Positions 9,491 through 18,284 of a stretch of 64,000 nucleotides of DNA are shown piece by piece. Source of the DNA: Acetobacter fallax (GTDB lineage: Bacteria; Pseudomonadota; Alphaproteobacteria; Acetobacterales; Acetobacteraceae); the NCBI RefSeq assembly GCF_011516735.1, contig NZ_WOSX01000002.1, positions 62,001-126,000 of the forward strand, written 5' to 3'. Both the position numbers and the translations under genes were made by a program. The stretch's first letter is position 1, and every line of letters begins with the position of its first letter. The notes below the pieces were generated by a model that saw nothing but the letters and a program-made list of their open reading frames with translations, was not told the origin of the DNA and searched no databases.

Positions 9491-9532
9491 CGCCCCTGCC
9501 CGGAAAACCTCCGGCAGGGGCGTTTCTTTTTT
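9491..9532 (+). terminator. Rho-independent terminator after htrA
   Basis: CGCCCCTGCC (9491-9500) pairs with GGCAGGGGCG (9513-9522) around a 12-base loop and is followed by TTTCTTTTTT. It is 35 bases after the protease stop codon. Confidence 0.9.
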
Positions 9533-9819
9533 CATAAACCTCTCCGTCTGCCCGCACGGCGCGCATCCGCCCCCGCCCTTACCGGCAGCACGATGACAGC
9601 CCGGTCACAACAGGAACCGTCGCTCCCGCCACCCCCTGCACCGACAGAAAGCGACCGCATCACTTCGTTACCTCAGTAAACGCGCGGGACAGCCACCCTG
9701 GGGCACCGCATCCGGCTGGCGCCATACGCCCCCCGCCTCCGGAAACGGCACCCATCCATCCGGAAAAAGACAGACCTGCCCCGCCCGCAGGCCCGTCACC
9801 AAGCGTTTTACAGGAGAGC
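9533..9819. other. Intergenic region upstream of the GH5 gene
   Basis: About 290 bases of GC-rich sequence. I see no palindromic operator and no clear promoter. There is no in-frame start upstream that would give the GH5 protein a signal peptide. Confidence 0.3.
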
Positions 9820-10755
9820 ATGATGCTTATCGGCGTTAACCTCAGCGGCCTTGAAGATGGAAGCACATTTTCCACCAGGGCTTATTTTGACTACAATGTT
9901 CCGACCACCTCCCTCGCGGAAAGCTGGATTTCCCTGGGATGCCTGGCAGCGCGGATCCCTCATAATCTCTATCGCATGCAGCCCGGCGGCCAGGGCACCG
10001 CACTCGACACAACCTATCTCGGTTATTCCACGACCCTCGCACAGCCCTGTCTGACCGCAGGCGGCTTCGTCATTTTCGATCCTCACGGATTTGGCAGCAT
10101 CCAGACAAGCGGAACAACCGTCGATATCACCACCACAACCGGCCAGACACAGTATATAGATTACATGACCCGCCTCGCCGCCGGCATCAAAGACTGGATG
10201 GGCGATGCCGATCCCTCACGCGTCGCCATCGGCCTGATGAACGAACCACACCAGCAGACCAACGCCACCTACCAGCCCCTGTGGAACACCGTCATCGCCG
10301 CCATGCGCACAGCGGGCTACACAGGCGTCATCACCGTGCCGTGGACAGACTGGCAGGGAGCACAGCAATTCAGCGCCAGCAATCCGGTCCCCGCCGTAAC
10401 CGACCCTGCCGGTCGCTGCGTTGTCGAAGTTCATTGCTACCTCGATCCGGATGATTCGGGAGCCGGCGACGCCTCAACCAGCACGACAATCGGCGTGGAA
10501 CGGGTCTCCGGCCTGCTCGCCTCGACCCTGCCCGACTGCTACTCCGGTATCGTGATGGGAGAAATCGGCTGCCCCGCCGACGCCGTGTCAGCAGCAGCCC
10601 TCAAGAACACGCTGACTCTGCTAAACGCCGATTCCCGTGTGCTGGCAACCACAGTCTGGACCACCGACAAATGGCTGATCAATAACGGAAATTACATCAC
10701 GACAGATCAGACAGACCCGCGCGTCGAGGCCATGCTGTCCTGTCTCTCCACCTGA
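9820..10755 (+). CDS. GH5-type cellulase-like glycoside hydrolase without signal peptide
   Basis: The 311-residue protein resembles the GH5 (clan GH-A) TIM barrel endoglucanases. Visible landmarks are GVNLSGLE at the first strand, FDPHG, the acid/base Glu142 in GLMNEPH, the active-site His in VVEVHCYLD (about 203-208) and the nucleophile Glu248 in MGEIG. GH5 enzymes hydrolyse beta-1,4-glucans or mannans; which one is not readable here. The start is ATG 9820 or the adjacent ATG 9823 (AGGAG three or six bases upstream). Neither gives a signal peptide, which is odd for a polysaccharidase: the product is predicted to stay in the cytoplasm or leave by a non-Sec route. The gene stands alone and is followed by a long perfect hairpin. 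Confidence 0.85.
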   Translation: MMLIGVNLSGLEDGSTFSTRAYFDYNVPTTSLAESWISLGCLAARIPHNLYRMQPGGQGTALDTTYLGYSTTLAQPCLTAGGFVIFDPHGFGSIQTSGTTVDITTTTGQTQYIDYMTRLAAGIKDWMGDADPSRVAIGLMNEPHQQTNATYQPLWNTVIAAMRTAGYTGVITVPWTDWQGAQQFSASNPVPAVTDPAGRCVVEVHCYLDPDDSGAGDASTSTTIGVERVSGLLASTLPDCYSGIVMGEIGCPADAVSAAALKNTLTLLNADSRVLATTVWTTDKWLINNGNYITTDQTDPRVEAMLSCLST

Positions 10756-10765
10756 TATCCGCATC

Positions 10766-10809
10766 ACCGGTTCTGGCCTGAACACCTGATTGTTCAGGCC
10801 AGAACCGGT
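10766..10809. terminator. Perfect 19-bp inverted repeat after the GH5 gene
   Basis: Arms ACCGGTTCTGGCCTGAACA (10766-10784) and its exact complement (10791-10809) enclose a 6-base loop, 10 bases after the stop codon. There is no T-tract on either strand, so it is either a factor-assisted terminator, an mRNA-stabilising 3' hairpin, or a barrier between convergent genes (the next receptor ends at 11006 on the opposite strand). Confidence 0.6.
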
Positions 10810-10849
10810 AACACGAAGAGCATTAAAAGCCTCTGTCTGTTTCCAGCAG

Positions 10850-10955
10850 AGCGGGCGCTGCCCGAACCCGGAAGGGGTCACAGACCCCTTCACCCCGATC
10901 TGTTAATCAACAAGCCGGTTTCCAGAGGTACGTGACCTCTGGCGGGTTCCAGGGC
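10850..10955. repeat. Dispersed intergenic repeat, copy B
   Basis: This copy has the GGGGTCACAGACCCC hairpin, the CACCCCGAT...AA spacer and the GGTTTCCAGAGGTACGTGACCTCTGG hairpin (given in part) followed by GGGTTCCAGGGC, in the same order as copy A. It sits between convergent genes. Confidence 0.75.
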
Positions 10956-11005
10956 CTCAAAGACTGCACCCGCCCCATCCCGTCAGTTCACCGGCCGGAC
11001 AGTCC

Positions 11006-13444
11006 TTACAGTCCGACGCTGACCGACATAATGGCCGCGAACCCCGGATCAATATAGTAGGTCGGCGAACTGCCATTGACCGTCCCGCCAAAAACACCCT
11101 GCGTCGTACGGGCATTATCGGAATACCCATACACTCCGATACGCTGGGTCGAACCGCTGATGTTGTTCAGCGCAACCTGAATTTTCGGCGCTTTCATAAA
11201 GCCAATATCTTTAGAACGATAACCAAGCGTCAGAGAGTCCGTGACATAACCAGGCATTTTTTCGTCATCCATCAGCGTCGAATACTGCGAACTGATATAT
11301 TTGACGTTGAGATTCCCAAAGAAATGCCCGTCATCATAGGTCAGCCCCAAAGCCGCCTGATAATGCGGACTCATCACCTGCGTCTTACCCGCCGTCCGCA
11401 GATAATCAACCGTCCCGTCAGCAGCCGTCGTCGCCGTGTTGTTGTCCTGTCGCGCGGCAAGGTAAGCAAACGTCACATAGGGCGTAAACCGGCCCCAGAT
11501 CGGCGCTGTCGCAAACTGCATATCCACACCGCGGCTTGTCTGACCGCCTGCATTTTCCGTACGACTGACCTGAACACCGTTCTGATACGTATTGAGGGTC
11601 AGAAGGCGATTGACGATGTTCATGTTGTAGAACACCACCGAAGCAATAAATTTCGTGCCATTATAGCGATAACCAAACTCTTCCTTGATCGCGTATTCCG
11701 ATTTCGGCATGGACGAACCGTTGACAAGCTGCCCGGTGCCGATCCCGTAGGCATCCAGATTGCTGCCCATATAAGGCTGGCGATAATCGCCCTCACCCAG
11801 AATAAAAATCTGATTGCTCTGATCAAAGCTGTACCGTGCGCTCAGTGTCGGCAGCGGCACGTTTTCACTGATTCCCTGATGACCCGTCGCTCCCGGAAGA
11901 TAGTTATCGGCCGTGCGCGTGATCATCACATCCTTAAACCCGGCATTGATGTTCAGCTTGTCATGAAAAAGCTTCAGACTGTCGCCGACATACAAAGCGT
12001 TCAGCTGATACTGCAGAAAATAATTGGCCGAATAGTATTTCTGCCCATTCGACAATGTGTACTGATTGGCACGCTGCGTAATATCATAAGGTGACCCCGT
12101 CGCCTGATTGACAATTCCGACCGGATCTTTCTCCGACAGATTGTAATTTTCATACCAGTAGCCAACGTAAAGATCGTTATGGCGTGTGTGCCAGTTGAGC
12201 TTCAGATTATTGCCACCAATATAGGTCAGACCGTAACTCGCATTATCGACCAGAACGCCGGTACCGTTCGCAACACTGCCGGCCCCGGTGCCCTGCGCCA
12301 GGTTAACGTCCGCATTCTGGTTGCCAAGATAAGTACTGCCCTGCTGAACAGTATTACCCCCCATCGACCAGCCATAACCGTACCAGAAATAAGGCGTATC
12401 CGTCAGCGTCAGACTGTCACTCAGCACGAATTTCATCGGCATCAGAACCGTACCGCTATAAAACGGCGCCGCATTATTGAGTTTGTAATAGCTGGAGTCA
12501 TTGACCCCGCTATACGTCGCATCCGGGCTGATCCACCGCGTCTGCCGCCACTGCTGCGCGGTCGGATAATAATAATAACCTGAGTCGGAAAGATTGAAGT
12601 CCTGCTCGAATGCAATCGAACTCCCGTTAGAAAACTCCTTGAGAATCTTGGCATCCGAGTGAATCTTCTTCTGAATACCCGGCCCATACCAGTTCTGCTC
12701 GGTGGCACTGGAAACAGAAGCAAACGCACGAACGCCGGAATGACCGATCTCACCCGTATCGCCACGAAAAAAACCGCGGAACGTATTGAACGAGCCATAA
12801 CTGAAATCGACCTGCGCCCCTGCCTTCGCCGCAGGGTCGCGCATCTTCATGTAAATCGTACCCGCCAGAGAACTCGTCACCGGATCATCGGTGCTGCTGG
12901 ATCCCGGAGCAATCGCCAGCTGTTCCATATTCTCGGTATCCAGCACCTCGGCCTGATAATTGCCGGCACCAGGAGACAGAACCGGCGCACCGTCCATCAG
13001 CCAGCCCATATCGTTCGAAGTCAGACCACGAACCTGCAAACCGGAGCTGTTGATTCCCGCAGCATCGGTCGGCATCGCATTCACGCTCGGCATCATCGTC
13101 AGAAGATTGACGACGTTCTGCGTCGGAGCCTGCTTCGCAATGTAATCCTGCCCGACATACTGGATGTTCCGGGCCTCATCGACCCGGCGCATCAGCCCGC
13201 CTCCCACAGTCACATGCAGACGACCGGTGCTGACAGATACCTCGTCAGCACGACCACGCGCTTCAATTCCCCTGACAGGAGAAGGAGATTTCGCACCATC
13301 AGCCTTTCCGGCCGAAGCCGCCTGATGCGCACGGGAATGAGCGTGAGAACGATGCACCACCGGCGTCGCGGCATGAGCAACTCCGGAAAGAGCGGTGCTC
13401 AGCAAAACAGCCCGACCAGCGATCGACCCCAACAGACGCGACAT
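11006..13444 (-). CDS. TonB-dependent outer-membrane receptor (family member 2)
   Basis: An 812-residue receptor: signal peptide about 1-26 (ending SGVAHA), a His/Ala/Ser-rich linker (HRSHAHSRAHQAAS), a TonB-box-like DEVSVST at 68-74, GGGLM at 81-85, plug signature QDYIAKQAPTQN at 99-110 and a barrel to the end. The C-terminal residue is Leu rather than the Phe seen in its paralogues. The ATG at 13444 starts directly at the signal peptide; the frame extends to 13492. It is a paralogue of the receptors at 1429, 18420 and 48563. No transporter, enzyme or regulator is adjacent, so unlike the others there is no local clue to its ligand. Confidence 0.92.
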   Translation of the reverse strand: MSRLLGSIAGRAVLLSTALSGVAHAATPVVHRSHAHSRAHQAASAGKADGAKSPSPVRGIEARGRADEVSVSTGRLHVTVGGGLMRRVDEARNIQYVGQDYIAKQAPTQNVVNLLTMMPSVNAMPTDAAGINSSGLQVRGLTSNDMGWLMDGAPVLSPGAGNYQAEVLDTENMEQLAIAPGSSSTDDPVTSSLAGTIYMKMRDPAAKAGAQVDFSYGSFNTFRGFFRGDTGEIGHSGVRAFASVSSATEQNWYGPGIQKKIHSDAKILKEFSNGSSIAFEQDFNLSDSGYYYYPTAQQWRQTRWISPDATYSGVNDSSYYKLNNAAPFYSGTVLMPMKFVLSDSLTLTDTPYFWYGYGWSMGGNTVQQGSTYLGNQNADVNLAQGTGAGSVANGTGVLVDNASYGLTYIGGNNLKLNWHTRHNDLYVGYWYENYNLSEKDPVGIVNQATGSPYDITQRANQYTLSNGQKYYSANYFLQYQLNALYVGDSLKLFHDKLNINAGFKDVMITRTADNYLPGATGHQGISENVPLPTLSARYSFDQSNQIFILGEGDYRQPYMGSNLDAYGIGTGQLVNGSSMPKSEYAIKEEFGYRYNGTKFIASVVFYNMNIVNRLLTLNTYQNGVQVSRTENAGGQTSRGVDMQFATAPIWGRFTPYVTFAYLAARQDNNTATTAADGTVDYLRTAGKTQVMSPHYQAALGLTYDDGHFFGNLNVKYISSQYSTLMDDEKMPGYVTDSLTLGYRSKDIGFMKAPKIQVALNNISGSTQRIGVYGYSDNARTTQGVFGGTVNGSSPTYYIDPGFAAIMSVSVGL

Positions 13445-14000
13445 TTTTAGTATCCCCGTGTTCCGCCGTCTCTGCACACGGCCAGCAACCAAACGTAATA
13501 TTTTTCATTTGGAATTTGCAACGATATGAAACACCTGATGCCGATAAAATTCGTCTGAATGGTCAACTTTTCTGAGATTGTGTTGATTCAGCAACAGTTC
13601 GACAGATGCGACTCTGCAATGACCAGATGACAGCCAGCACCCCCGGACGCCAGACAAGGCCCGACTCTGTCATGACAAAAGAAACGCCAGCCCCGCAGAA
13701 CTGCGTCACCACCCGTCAGTCCCGAACGAACCGCCGTTTCAACATGCCATCTGTCATGAGAAAATCCTGCCGTGATAAAACAGGCTGCCGGCGGGTCCCG
13801 AAGCAGAACCCACAAGCTCAGTTAAATGTTTTAACGTGGAACACCAGCGGGGCACTGCCCCAAACCCCGCCCCAAACCCCGGCAAAGGCTCGCCACATCG
13901 GGGTGAAGGGGTCCGCGACCCCTTCCGGGCGCGGGCAGAGCCCTCTTCATCATTCAGCGCCTCCGGAGCAGCACCCTGCACCTCACATTCTGACGCCGCC
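13445..14000. other. Intergenic region upstream of TonB receptor 2
   Basis: About 550 bases. The part next to the receptor (13490-13600) is AT-richer and should hold its promoter, though I cannot place a convincing pair of boxes. The far part holds repeat copy C. A plus-strand open frame across it (13606-14097) has no recognisable domain and overlaps the HAD gene, so I do not call it. Confidence 0.4.
13845..13945. repeat. Dispersed intergenic repeat, copy C
   Basis: A partial, diverged copy: GGGGCACTGCCCC, the GGCAAAGGCTCG block, GGGGTGAAGGGGTCCGCGAC (hairpin GGGGTC/GACCCC) and CGGGCAGAGCCC. It follows the 3' end of the HAD gene. Confidence 0.65.
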
Positions 14001-14888
14001 CTACCACACAAATGTCGGCACAGTCGCAACCGGCGCCAGTCCGGCCCCGTCAGCCTCTTCCTGCGCCAGCACCGGATCATTCCCCAGCTTCTCCTGATGA
14101 ATGCCCCCAAGCACCCACAACCCGGCAATCCCCGCCGCATCCGCCCCGCGAATATCCGTCGCCAGCGCATCGCCCACACCAATGACACGCTCCGAAGGCA
14201 CACCCAGCATCTCCAGAACCGGCTGATAAACCGCCGGATACGGTTTGCCGATCCAGTGCACTACCCCGTCCTTTTGCTCATAAACCTTCCCAAGCAGACC
14301 AGCACAGATCAGACGCACCCCGCCGCGAATCACCTCCAGATCCGGGTTCGCGCACACCATCGGCAGATCACGCACCACACACGCCGCCAGCGGCTCAAGA
14401 TACGGCTCCAGGTCCGTCTTCCCCCGCCGCTCGTCCGGCCCCGTGTTCAGCACAAAATCCGCATCCCCCGGATGATCGACAAGCGTCAGACCAAGCCCCT
14501 CAAACAACGCCAGATCATGCTCGCCGCCAATATGCAGCACCCGCTTGCCAAGCCCCTCCAGCCACGGCCAGTCTTTGTAAACCGCCTTATTGTCCCGTGA
14601 TGATAACAAACGCCATGTCAACTCGCCCGACGTCATCAGCCCATCATAAAGCGTGCCATCAACCCCCATCCCGGCAAGCTGCGCCTGAACCACCTTCGCA
14701 GGACGCGGCGCATTGGACAGCAGAACAACCCGCTTCCCCGCCGCCCGCAGCGCCTTCAGACAGTCCACCGCCCCCGGATACGGCGCCACACCGTCATGCA
14801 CCGTTCCCCAGAGATCGACGACATACCCGTCATACCGGTCAGCCAGCGCCGAAACGCCCGACAGAACCTCCATCCGCCGCCCGCTCAT
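14001..14888 (-). CDS. HAD-superfamily phosphatase (class IIA, TIGR01459 type)
   Basis: The 295-residue protein has the HAD-IIA layout: motif I VVDLWGTVHDG (nucleophile Asp about 24) near the N-terminus, motif II LLSNAPRP, a substrate-cap region in the middle, and the acidic motif IGVGDALATDIRGA near residue 235. NagD-like enzymes of this class dephosphorylate small phosphorylated metabolites; the substrate of this subfamily is not established. Its ATG overlaps the stop of pyrD in the arrangement ATGA (14885-14888), so the two are translationally coupled. The coupling to pyrimidine synthesis might point to nucleotide or sugar-phosphate clean-up, but this is inference. Confidence 0.88.
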   Translation of the reverse strand: MSGRRMEVLSGVSALADRYDGYVVDLWGTVHDGVAPYPGAVDCLKALRAAGKRVVLLSNAPRPAKVVQAQLAGMGVDGTLYDGLMTSGELTWRLLSSRDNKAVYKDWPWLEGLGKRVLHIGGEHDLALFEGLGLTLVDHPGDADFVLNTGPDERRGKTDLEPYLEPLAACVVRDLPMVCANPDLEVIRGGVRLICAGLLGKVYEQKDGVVHWIGKPYPAVYQPVLEMLGVPSERVIGVGDALATDIRGADAAGIAGLWVLGGIHQEKLGNDPVLAQEEADGAGLAPVATVPTFVW

Positions 14889-15985
14889 GAGCGAACACCC
14901 TGGCCAGCACTTTTCAGATCAGCACCTTTGAGATCACCAAGCGTCTCAACCCCCTGCTCCCGCAGGATCGCCAGCACCTCGCGCTTCAGCCTCCCGGGCA
15001 ACGCCGGCCCGTCATACGCAAACGCCGTATAAACCTGCACCAGATCAGCCCCGGCCCGTACCCGTGCGACAATATCCGCCCCCGTCTCAATGCCACCGCA
15101 GCCCACCAGCGCCAGCCGCCCGTCCGCCAGCCGCGCCACTTCGCGCAACACCTCCAGCGCCTTCTCCTTCAGAGGCCGCCCGGATAACCCGCCAGCCTCA
15201 CCGGCATACGGACTCCGCAACCCCGCCGGACGCGCCAGCGTCGTGTTGCTGACAATCAGCCCCTGCGCCCCACCGGCAACAGCAGCCTCCACAATCGGCC
15301 CCAGTTCTTCAGACGACAGATCCGGCGCCAGCTTGATCAGCAAAGGCGGCCGCTCCGCATGCTGCGCCGCAATCGCCGCCAGCAGTCCCGCCAGCCGCTC
15401 CGAACTCTGCAACGCCCGCAGCCCGGGCGTGTTCGGAGACGAGAGATTCAGAACAATATAATCCACATAAGGCTTCACACGCCCGATCAGCGCCGGATAA
15501 TCCCGCTCCGGGTCCGCCCCGTCCTTGTTGATCCCGATATTCGCGCCCACCGGCACCATCGGATGCCGCGCCTTCCCGCGAAACAGCCGCGCCAGACGCA
15601 CCGCAAACCGGTCGATCCCCTGATTATTAAATCCCATCCGGTTGATAATCGCCCGGTCTTCCGTCAGCCGGAACAGGCGCGGCTTCGGGTTACCCGCCTG
15701 CGGCAGCGGCGTCACCGTCCCCGCTTCAACAAACCCGAACCCCAGCCGCGCCAGCGGACGCAGCACCCGCGCATCCTTGTCAAACCCGGCCGCAATCCCG
15801 ATCGGATTGGGAAACCGCATCCCCAGCACCCGGGTCGCCAGCGCCGGATCATCCTTCACAGGAACAGGCGGAACCCCCACCCCAAGCATCAGCGCATCAA
15901 TCGCCAGCCGGTGCGCCCGCTCCGCATCCAGCGTGCGAACCAGAGGAAGCAGGGGAGAAATCAGTTTTTCAGACATATCACTCAT
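14885..15985 (-). CDS. pyrD: Dihydroorotate dehydrogenase (quinone), class 2
   Basis: PyrD oxidises dihydroorotate to orotate in pyrimidine synthesis, passing electrons through FMN to the quinone pool at the inner membrane. The protein (about 366 residues) has the class 2 N-terminal membrane-associating helix (LLPLVRTLDAERAHRLAIDA), FMN-binding GIAAGFDKDA, the class 2 block FVEAGTVTPLPQAGNPKPRL, NRMGFNN, and the NLSSPNTPGLR segment that carries the catalytic Ser. LVGCGGIETGAD and LVQVYTAFAYDGP complete the phosphate-binding end. Start ATG 15985 or the ATG at 15976 both fit; a longer frame to 16057 adds no family sequence. The HAD gene overlaps its stop codon. Confidence 0.95.
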   Translation of the reverse strand: MSDMSEKLISPLLPLVRTLDAERAHRLAIDALMLGVGVPPVPVKDDPALATRVLGMRFPNPIGIAAGFDKDARVLRPLARLGFGFVEAGTVTPLPQAGNPKPRLFRLTEDRAIINRMGFNNQGIDRFAVRLARLFRGKARHPMVPVGANIGINKDGADPERDYPALIGRVKPYVDYIVLNLSSPNTPGLRALQSSERLAGLLAAIAAQHAERPPLLIKLAPDLSSEELGPIVEAAVAGGAQGLIVSNTTLARPAGLRSPYAGEAGGLSGRPLKEKALEVLREVARLADGRLALVGCGGIETGADIVARVRAGADLVQVYTAFAYDGPALPGRLKREVLAILREQGVETLGDLKGADLKSAGQGVRS

Positions 15986-16093
15986 GCCCCAATGGTGCCC
16001 GAAGCGCAGCCCCCTGAAAAGGCACCGGTGGACAGTTCCGCCCTCCCCCACCGGCATCAGCGGAACAACCGACGGATCGCCACCCCGAACCCT

Positions 16094-16645
16094 TCAGCGA
16101 AACGCCAGCCAGTTCCGCCGCGACAGCGTGAACTCATACTCATCACTGCTCTCGCCCCTGAAAAAATCCGCCCCTTCAATCACCCGCAAACACCGGAAAT
16201 CCAGCCGCTCCATCAACGCCACGGAAGCAGCATTCCGCGTATCCGCAAACGCCCTGACAGCCTTCACGGCACCCACAGCAAACACCGCGTCCAGCGTCAG
16301 CCCGACCGCCGCAGTCGCAACACCCCGCCGCCAGAAGGCCGGAAACACATGATACCCGATCACCGCGTCATCGCCTGAAAACGTCGCCTGCGTGTACCCC
16401 ATCAGACCCGCGCCATCGCCGCCCGCAATCAGCCAGTTTCGCCACACTTCGCCACTTCCGGCCGGCGCCCCGGCTGACTGCCTGACATATTTCTCCCGAA
16501 GATCCTCCACCGACCCCGGCGGATCATCCGGAAGAAAACGATACCCCCGCGCATCGGACAGCCCGGAAAACATGGCCTCCGCATGTTCCGGTCGCAGAGG
16601 CACAAGCCTCACATCGCCCCGAACCCCGACTTTCACACTCACCAC
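16094..16645 (-). CDS. GNAT-family N-acetyltransferase (RimJ/RimL-like)
   Basis: The 183-residue protein has the RimJ/RimL-type start (RLVPLRPEHAEAMFSGLSD), the acetyl-CoA binding motif with FWRRGVATAAVGL near residue 115, and the late NAASVALMERLDFRC, in which the Asn/Ala/Ser pattern is typical of the family. It transfers acetyl groups to an unknown amine, protein N-terminus or small molecule. The start is a GTG at 16645, ten bases after the stop of the GntR gene, with GAGGGCAGG upstream, so the two form an operon. Whether it belongs functionally to the divergent racemase cluster is unclear. Confidence 0.82.
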   Translation of the reverse strand: MVSVKVGVRGDVRLVPLRPEHAEAMFSGLSDARGYRFLPDDPPGSVEDLREKYVRQSAGAPAGSGEVWRNWLIAGGDGAGLMGYTQATFSGDDAVIGYHVFPAFWRRGVATAAVGLTLDAVFAVGAVKAVRAFADTRNAASVALMERLDFRCLRVIEGADFFRGESSDEYEFTLSRRNWLAFR

Positions 16646-16655
16646 CAGCCTGCCC

Positions 16656-17366
16656 TCACCGCTTCAGAATCAACCCCAGCGACGTCGCCGGCGGCGCAGG
16701 CGAAGAGAAATCCAGATTGTTCTCAATCTCCAGCAAATGACGCGACATCAGCCGTCCCGCCTCCGCCCAGGCCTGATCGCTCACTGCCCCCAGCAGCAGA
16801 TCATGATCCGCCTTCAGACAACACGTCGCGTTCTGCCGCTCATAAATCGCAATGATCAGAGACGTCCGCAGACTCAGCTCCGAGACAATGTCGGCAATCA
16901 CCGCATTGCCAAGCCCCAGCGCCAGCTCAAGATGAAACCGCCCGGACCAGCGGATCATCGCCACCGCATCATGCGCCGCATGCGCCCGGCGCTCCTCCTC
17001 AATCACCATGCGCAACGCCCCGATCGCCTCATCGGTCAGCGGCTGACAGGGCCGCTCCATCACCCCCACCTCAATCGTGCGCCGCGCCGCAAGAACCGCC
17101 CGTGACTCAGCCGCATCGGGCGAAGCCACAAACGCCCCGCGTGAGGGCTGGATGACAACAATGTGTTCCCGCGCCAGCGCCAGCAAAACACGCCTGATCC
17201 TGCCACGCGAGGACGCGAAAATCTCCGCAAGCTGCTCCTCCGGCAGACGACTCCCCGGCCCGAGCCTGCGCTCAAGAATTGCATCGCGCAGCGCCTGAGC
17301 CACCGCGCTCTCCTCCTGAACCAGACCGTCGTCCCGCAGCGCCCCCGCCGTCAGCACAACATCCAT
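16656..17366 (-). CDS. GntR-family transcriptional regulator, FCD (FadR) subfamily
   Basis: The 236-residue regulator has a winged helix-turn-helix at about residues 15-80 (VAQALRDAILERRLGPGSRL, then LAEIFASSRGRIRRVLLALA and a PSRGAFVA wing) and an all-helical FCD domain from about 90. FCD metal/effector ligands are visible in RFHLELA, DHDLLL and HLLEIE. I chose the ATG at 17366 because GGGGGAT precedes it; the frame is open to 17486. It is divergent from the racemase-like gene. The palindrome ATTGTTAACAAT at 17436 between them and a near copy at 18285 upstream of the TonB receptor fit the TTGTnnACAA type operators of this class, so it probably controls the 17.5-24.4 kb cluster and itself. 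Confidence 0.87.
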   Translation of the reverse strand: MDVVLTAGALRDDGLVQEESAVAQALRDAILERRLGPGSRLPEEQLAEIFASSRGRIRRVLLALAREHIVVIQPSRGAFVASPDAAESRAVLAARRTIEVGVMERPCQPLTDEAIGALRMVIEEERRAHAAHDAVAMIRWSGRFHLELALGLGNAVIADIVSELSLRTSLIIAIYERQNATCCLKADHDLLLGAVSDQAWAEAGRLMSRHLLEIENNLDFSSPAPPATSLGLILKR

Positions 17367-17435
17367 ACCATCCCCCACCAGCCCGCTCACACCGCGATCA
17401 TCCCACAAAAGGATCAGTTTGCGTTGTAAACGAAT

Positions 17436-17447
17436 ATTGTTAACAAT
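17436..17447. promoter_or_regulatory. Predicted GntR operator 1 (ATTGTTAACAAT)
   Basis: A perfect 12-bp palindrome in the divergent region between the GntR gene (start 17366) and the racemase-like gene (start 17535). An 11/12 match occurs at 18285-18296. A weaker half site, GTTGTAAAC, lies just before it at 17423-17431. Confidence 0.65.
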
Positions 17448-17534
17448 GCAGCCATCCTCTGGCATACATCCCGTACGTGGCAACACGCTCCGGAGCAGCG
17501 AAAACCGTGATCACGAGAGCAGAAAACGGATCCT

Positions 17535-18272
17535 ATGCGGCACCTTCTTATTCTCAACCCGAACACCGATCCAACCCTCACGCAAACACTCCTCACCCGA
17601 GCCCGCGCCCTTCTGCCGGCAAACATCGTCGTAAGCGGCACAACAGCACCGTTCGGCGCCCGGTATATCGCCTGCCGCGCCTCCCTGACGATCGCTGCGC
17701 ATGCCTCACTCGATGCCTTCGCCCAGGCCCGAAACCTCATCGCTCCTGACACAACCGTCCTGATCGCCTGCTTCGGAGATCCGGGCCTCGCCGCCCTGCA
17801 GGAGATCGCAGACTGCCCCGTCACCGGCATGGCACGCGCCTCCCTCGAAGCCTGCCGCGCAAAAGGCGGACGCACCGGCATCCTCACCGGCGGCGACGCC
17901 TGGAAGCCCATGATCGAAGAACTCGTCGTCACCGAAGGCTTCTCCGCCTCGGTCGCCGGAGTCAGCACCATTCCCGTCAGCGGCGAACACGCGGGACAAC
18001 AACGTGCCGCAACTCTTCAGGCTCTCACCCACGCCGCCCGCCACCTCATCGAACACACGCACGCCGACCGCATCCTGATCGCCGGCGCAGGACTCGCCGG
18101 ACTCAGCAGCGAACTCGCCCGACACCTCCCCGTCCCGGTCCACTGCTCCCTCGAAGAAAGCCTGCTCCACATCGCCCGAATCCCGCTTCAGACAACAAAA
18201 ACATCAGAACAGCCCCTGATCACCACCGGCCTTTCAGCCGCCCTGGCCAACCTGCTTCGCCACCCAACATAA
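17535..18272 (+). CDS. Asp/Glu/hydantoin racemase-family protein with altered active site
   Basis: The 245-residue protein matches the hydantoin/allantoin racemase family over its full length: LLILNPNTDPTLT at the start, VLIACFGDPGLAAL at about 75-88, and VTGMARASLEA. Family racemases use two cysteines, one on each face of the substrate. Cys79 is present, but the second (normally in GCAG) is replaced by Gly184 in LIAGAGLAG. With one thiol it may not be a true racemase; arylmalonate decarboxylase in the same superfamily also has one Cys, though at the other position. It is the first gene of a plus-strand cluster with a TonB receptor, two 2OG dioxygenases and an NCS1 permease, which fits catabolism of hydantoin-, allantoin- or nucleobase-like compounds (inference). 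Confidence 0.85.
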   Translation: MRHLLILNPNTDPTLTQTLLTRARALLPANIVVSGTTAPFGARYIACRASLTIAAHASLDAFAQARNLIAPDTTVLIACFGDPGLAALQEIADCPVTGMARASLEACRAKGGRTGILTGGDAWKPMIEELVVTEGFSASVAGVSTIPVSGEHAGQQRAATLQALTHAARHLIEHTHADRILIAGAGLAGLSSELARHLPVPVHCSLEESLLHIARIPLQTTKTSEQPLITTGLSAALANLLRHPT

Positions 18273-18284
18273 ATCCCGCGTAAG

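Noticed and set aside
13606-14097. Plus-strand frame of 163 codons in the receptor 2 upstream region
   Set aside because: It crosses repeat copy C, overlaps the HAD gene and contains no recognisable sequence.
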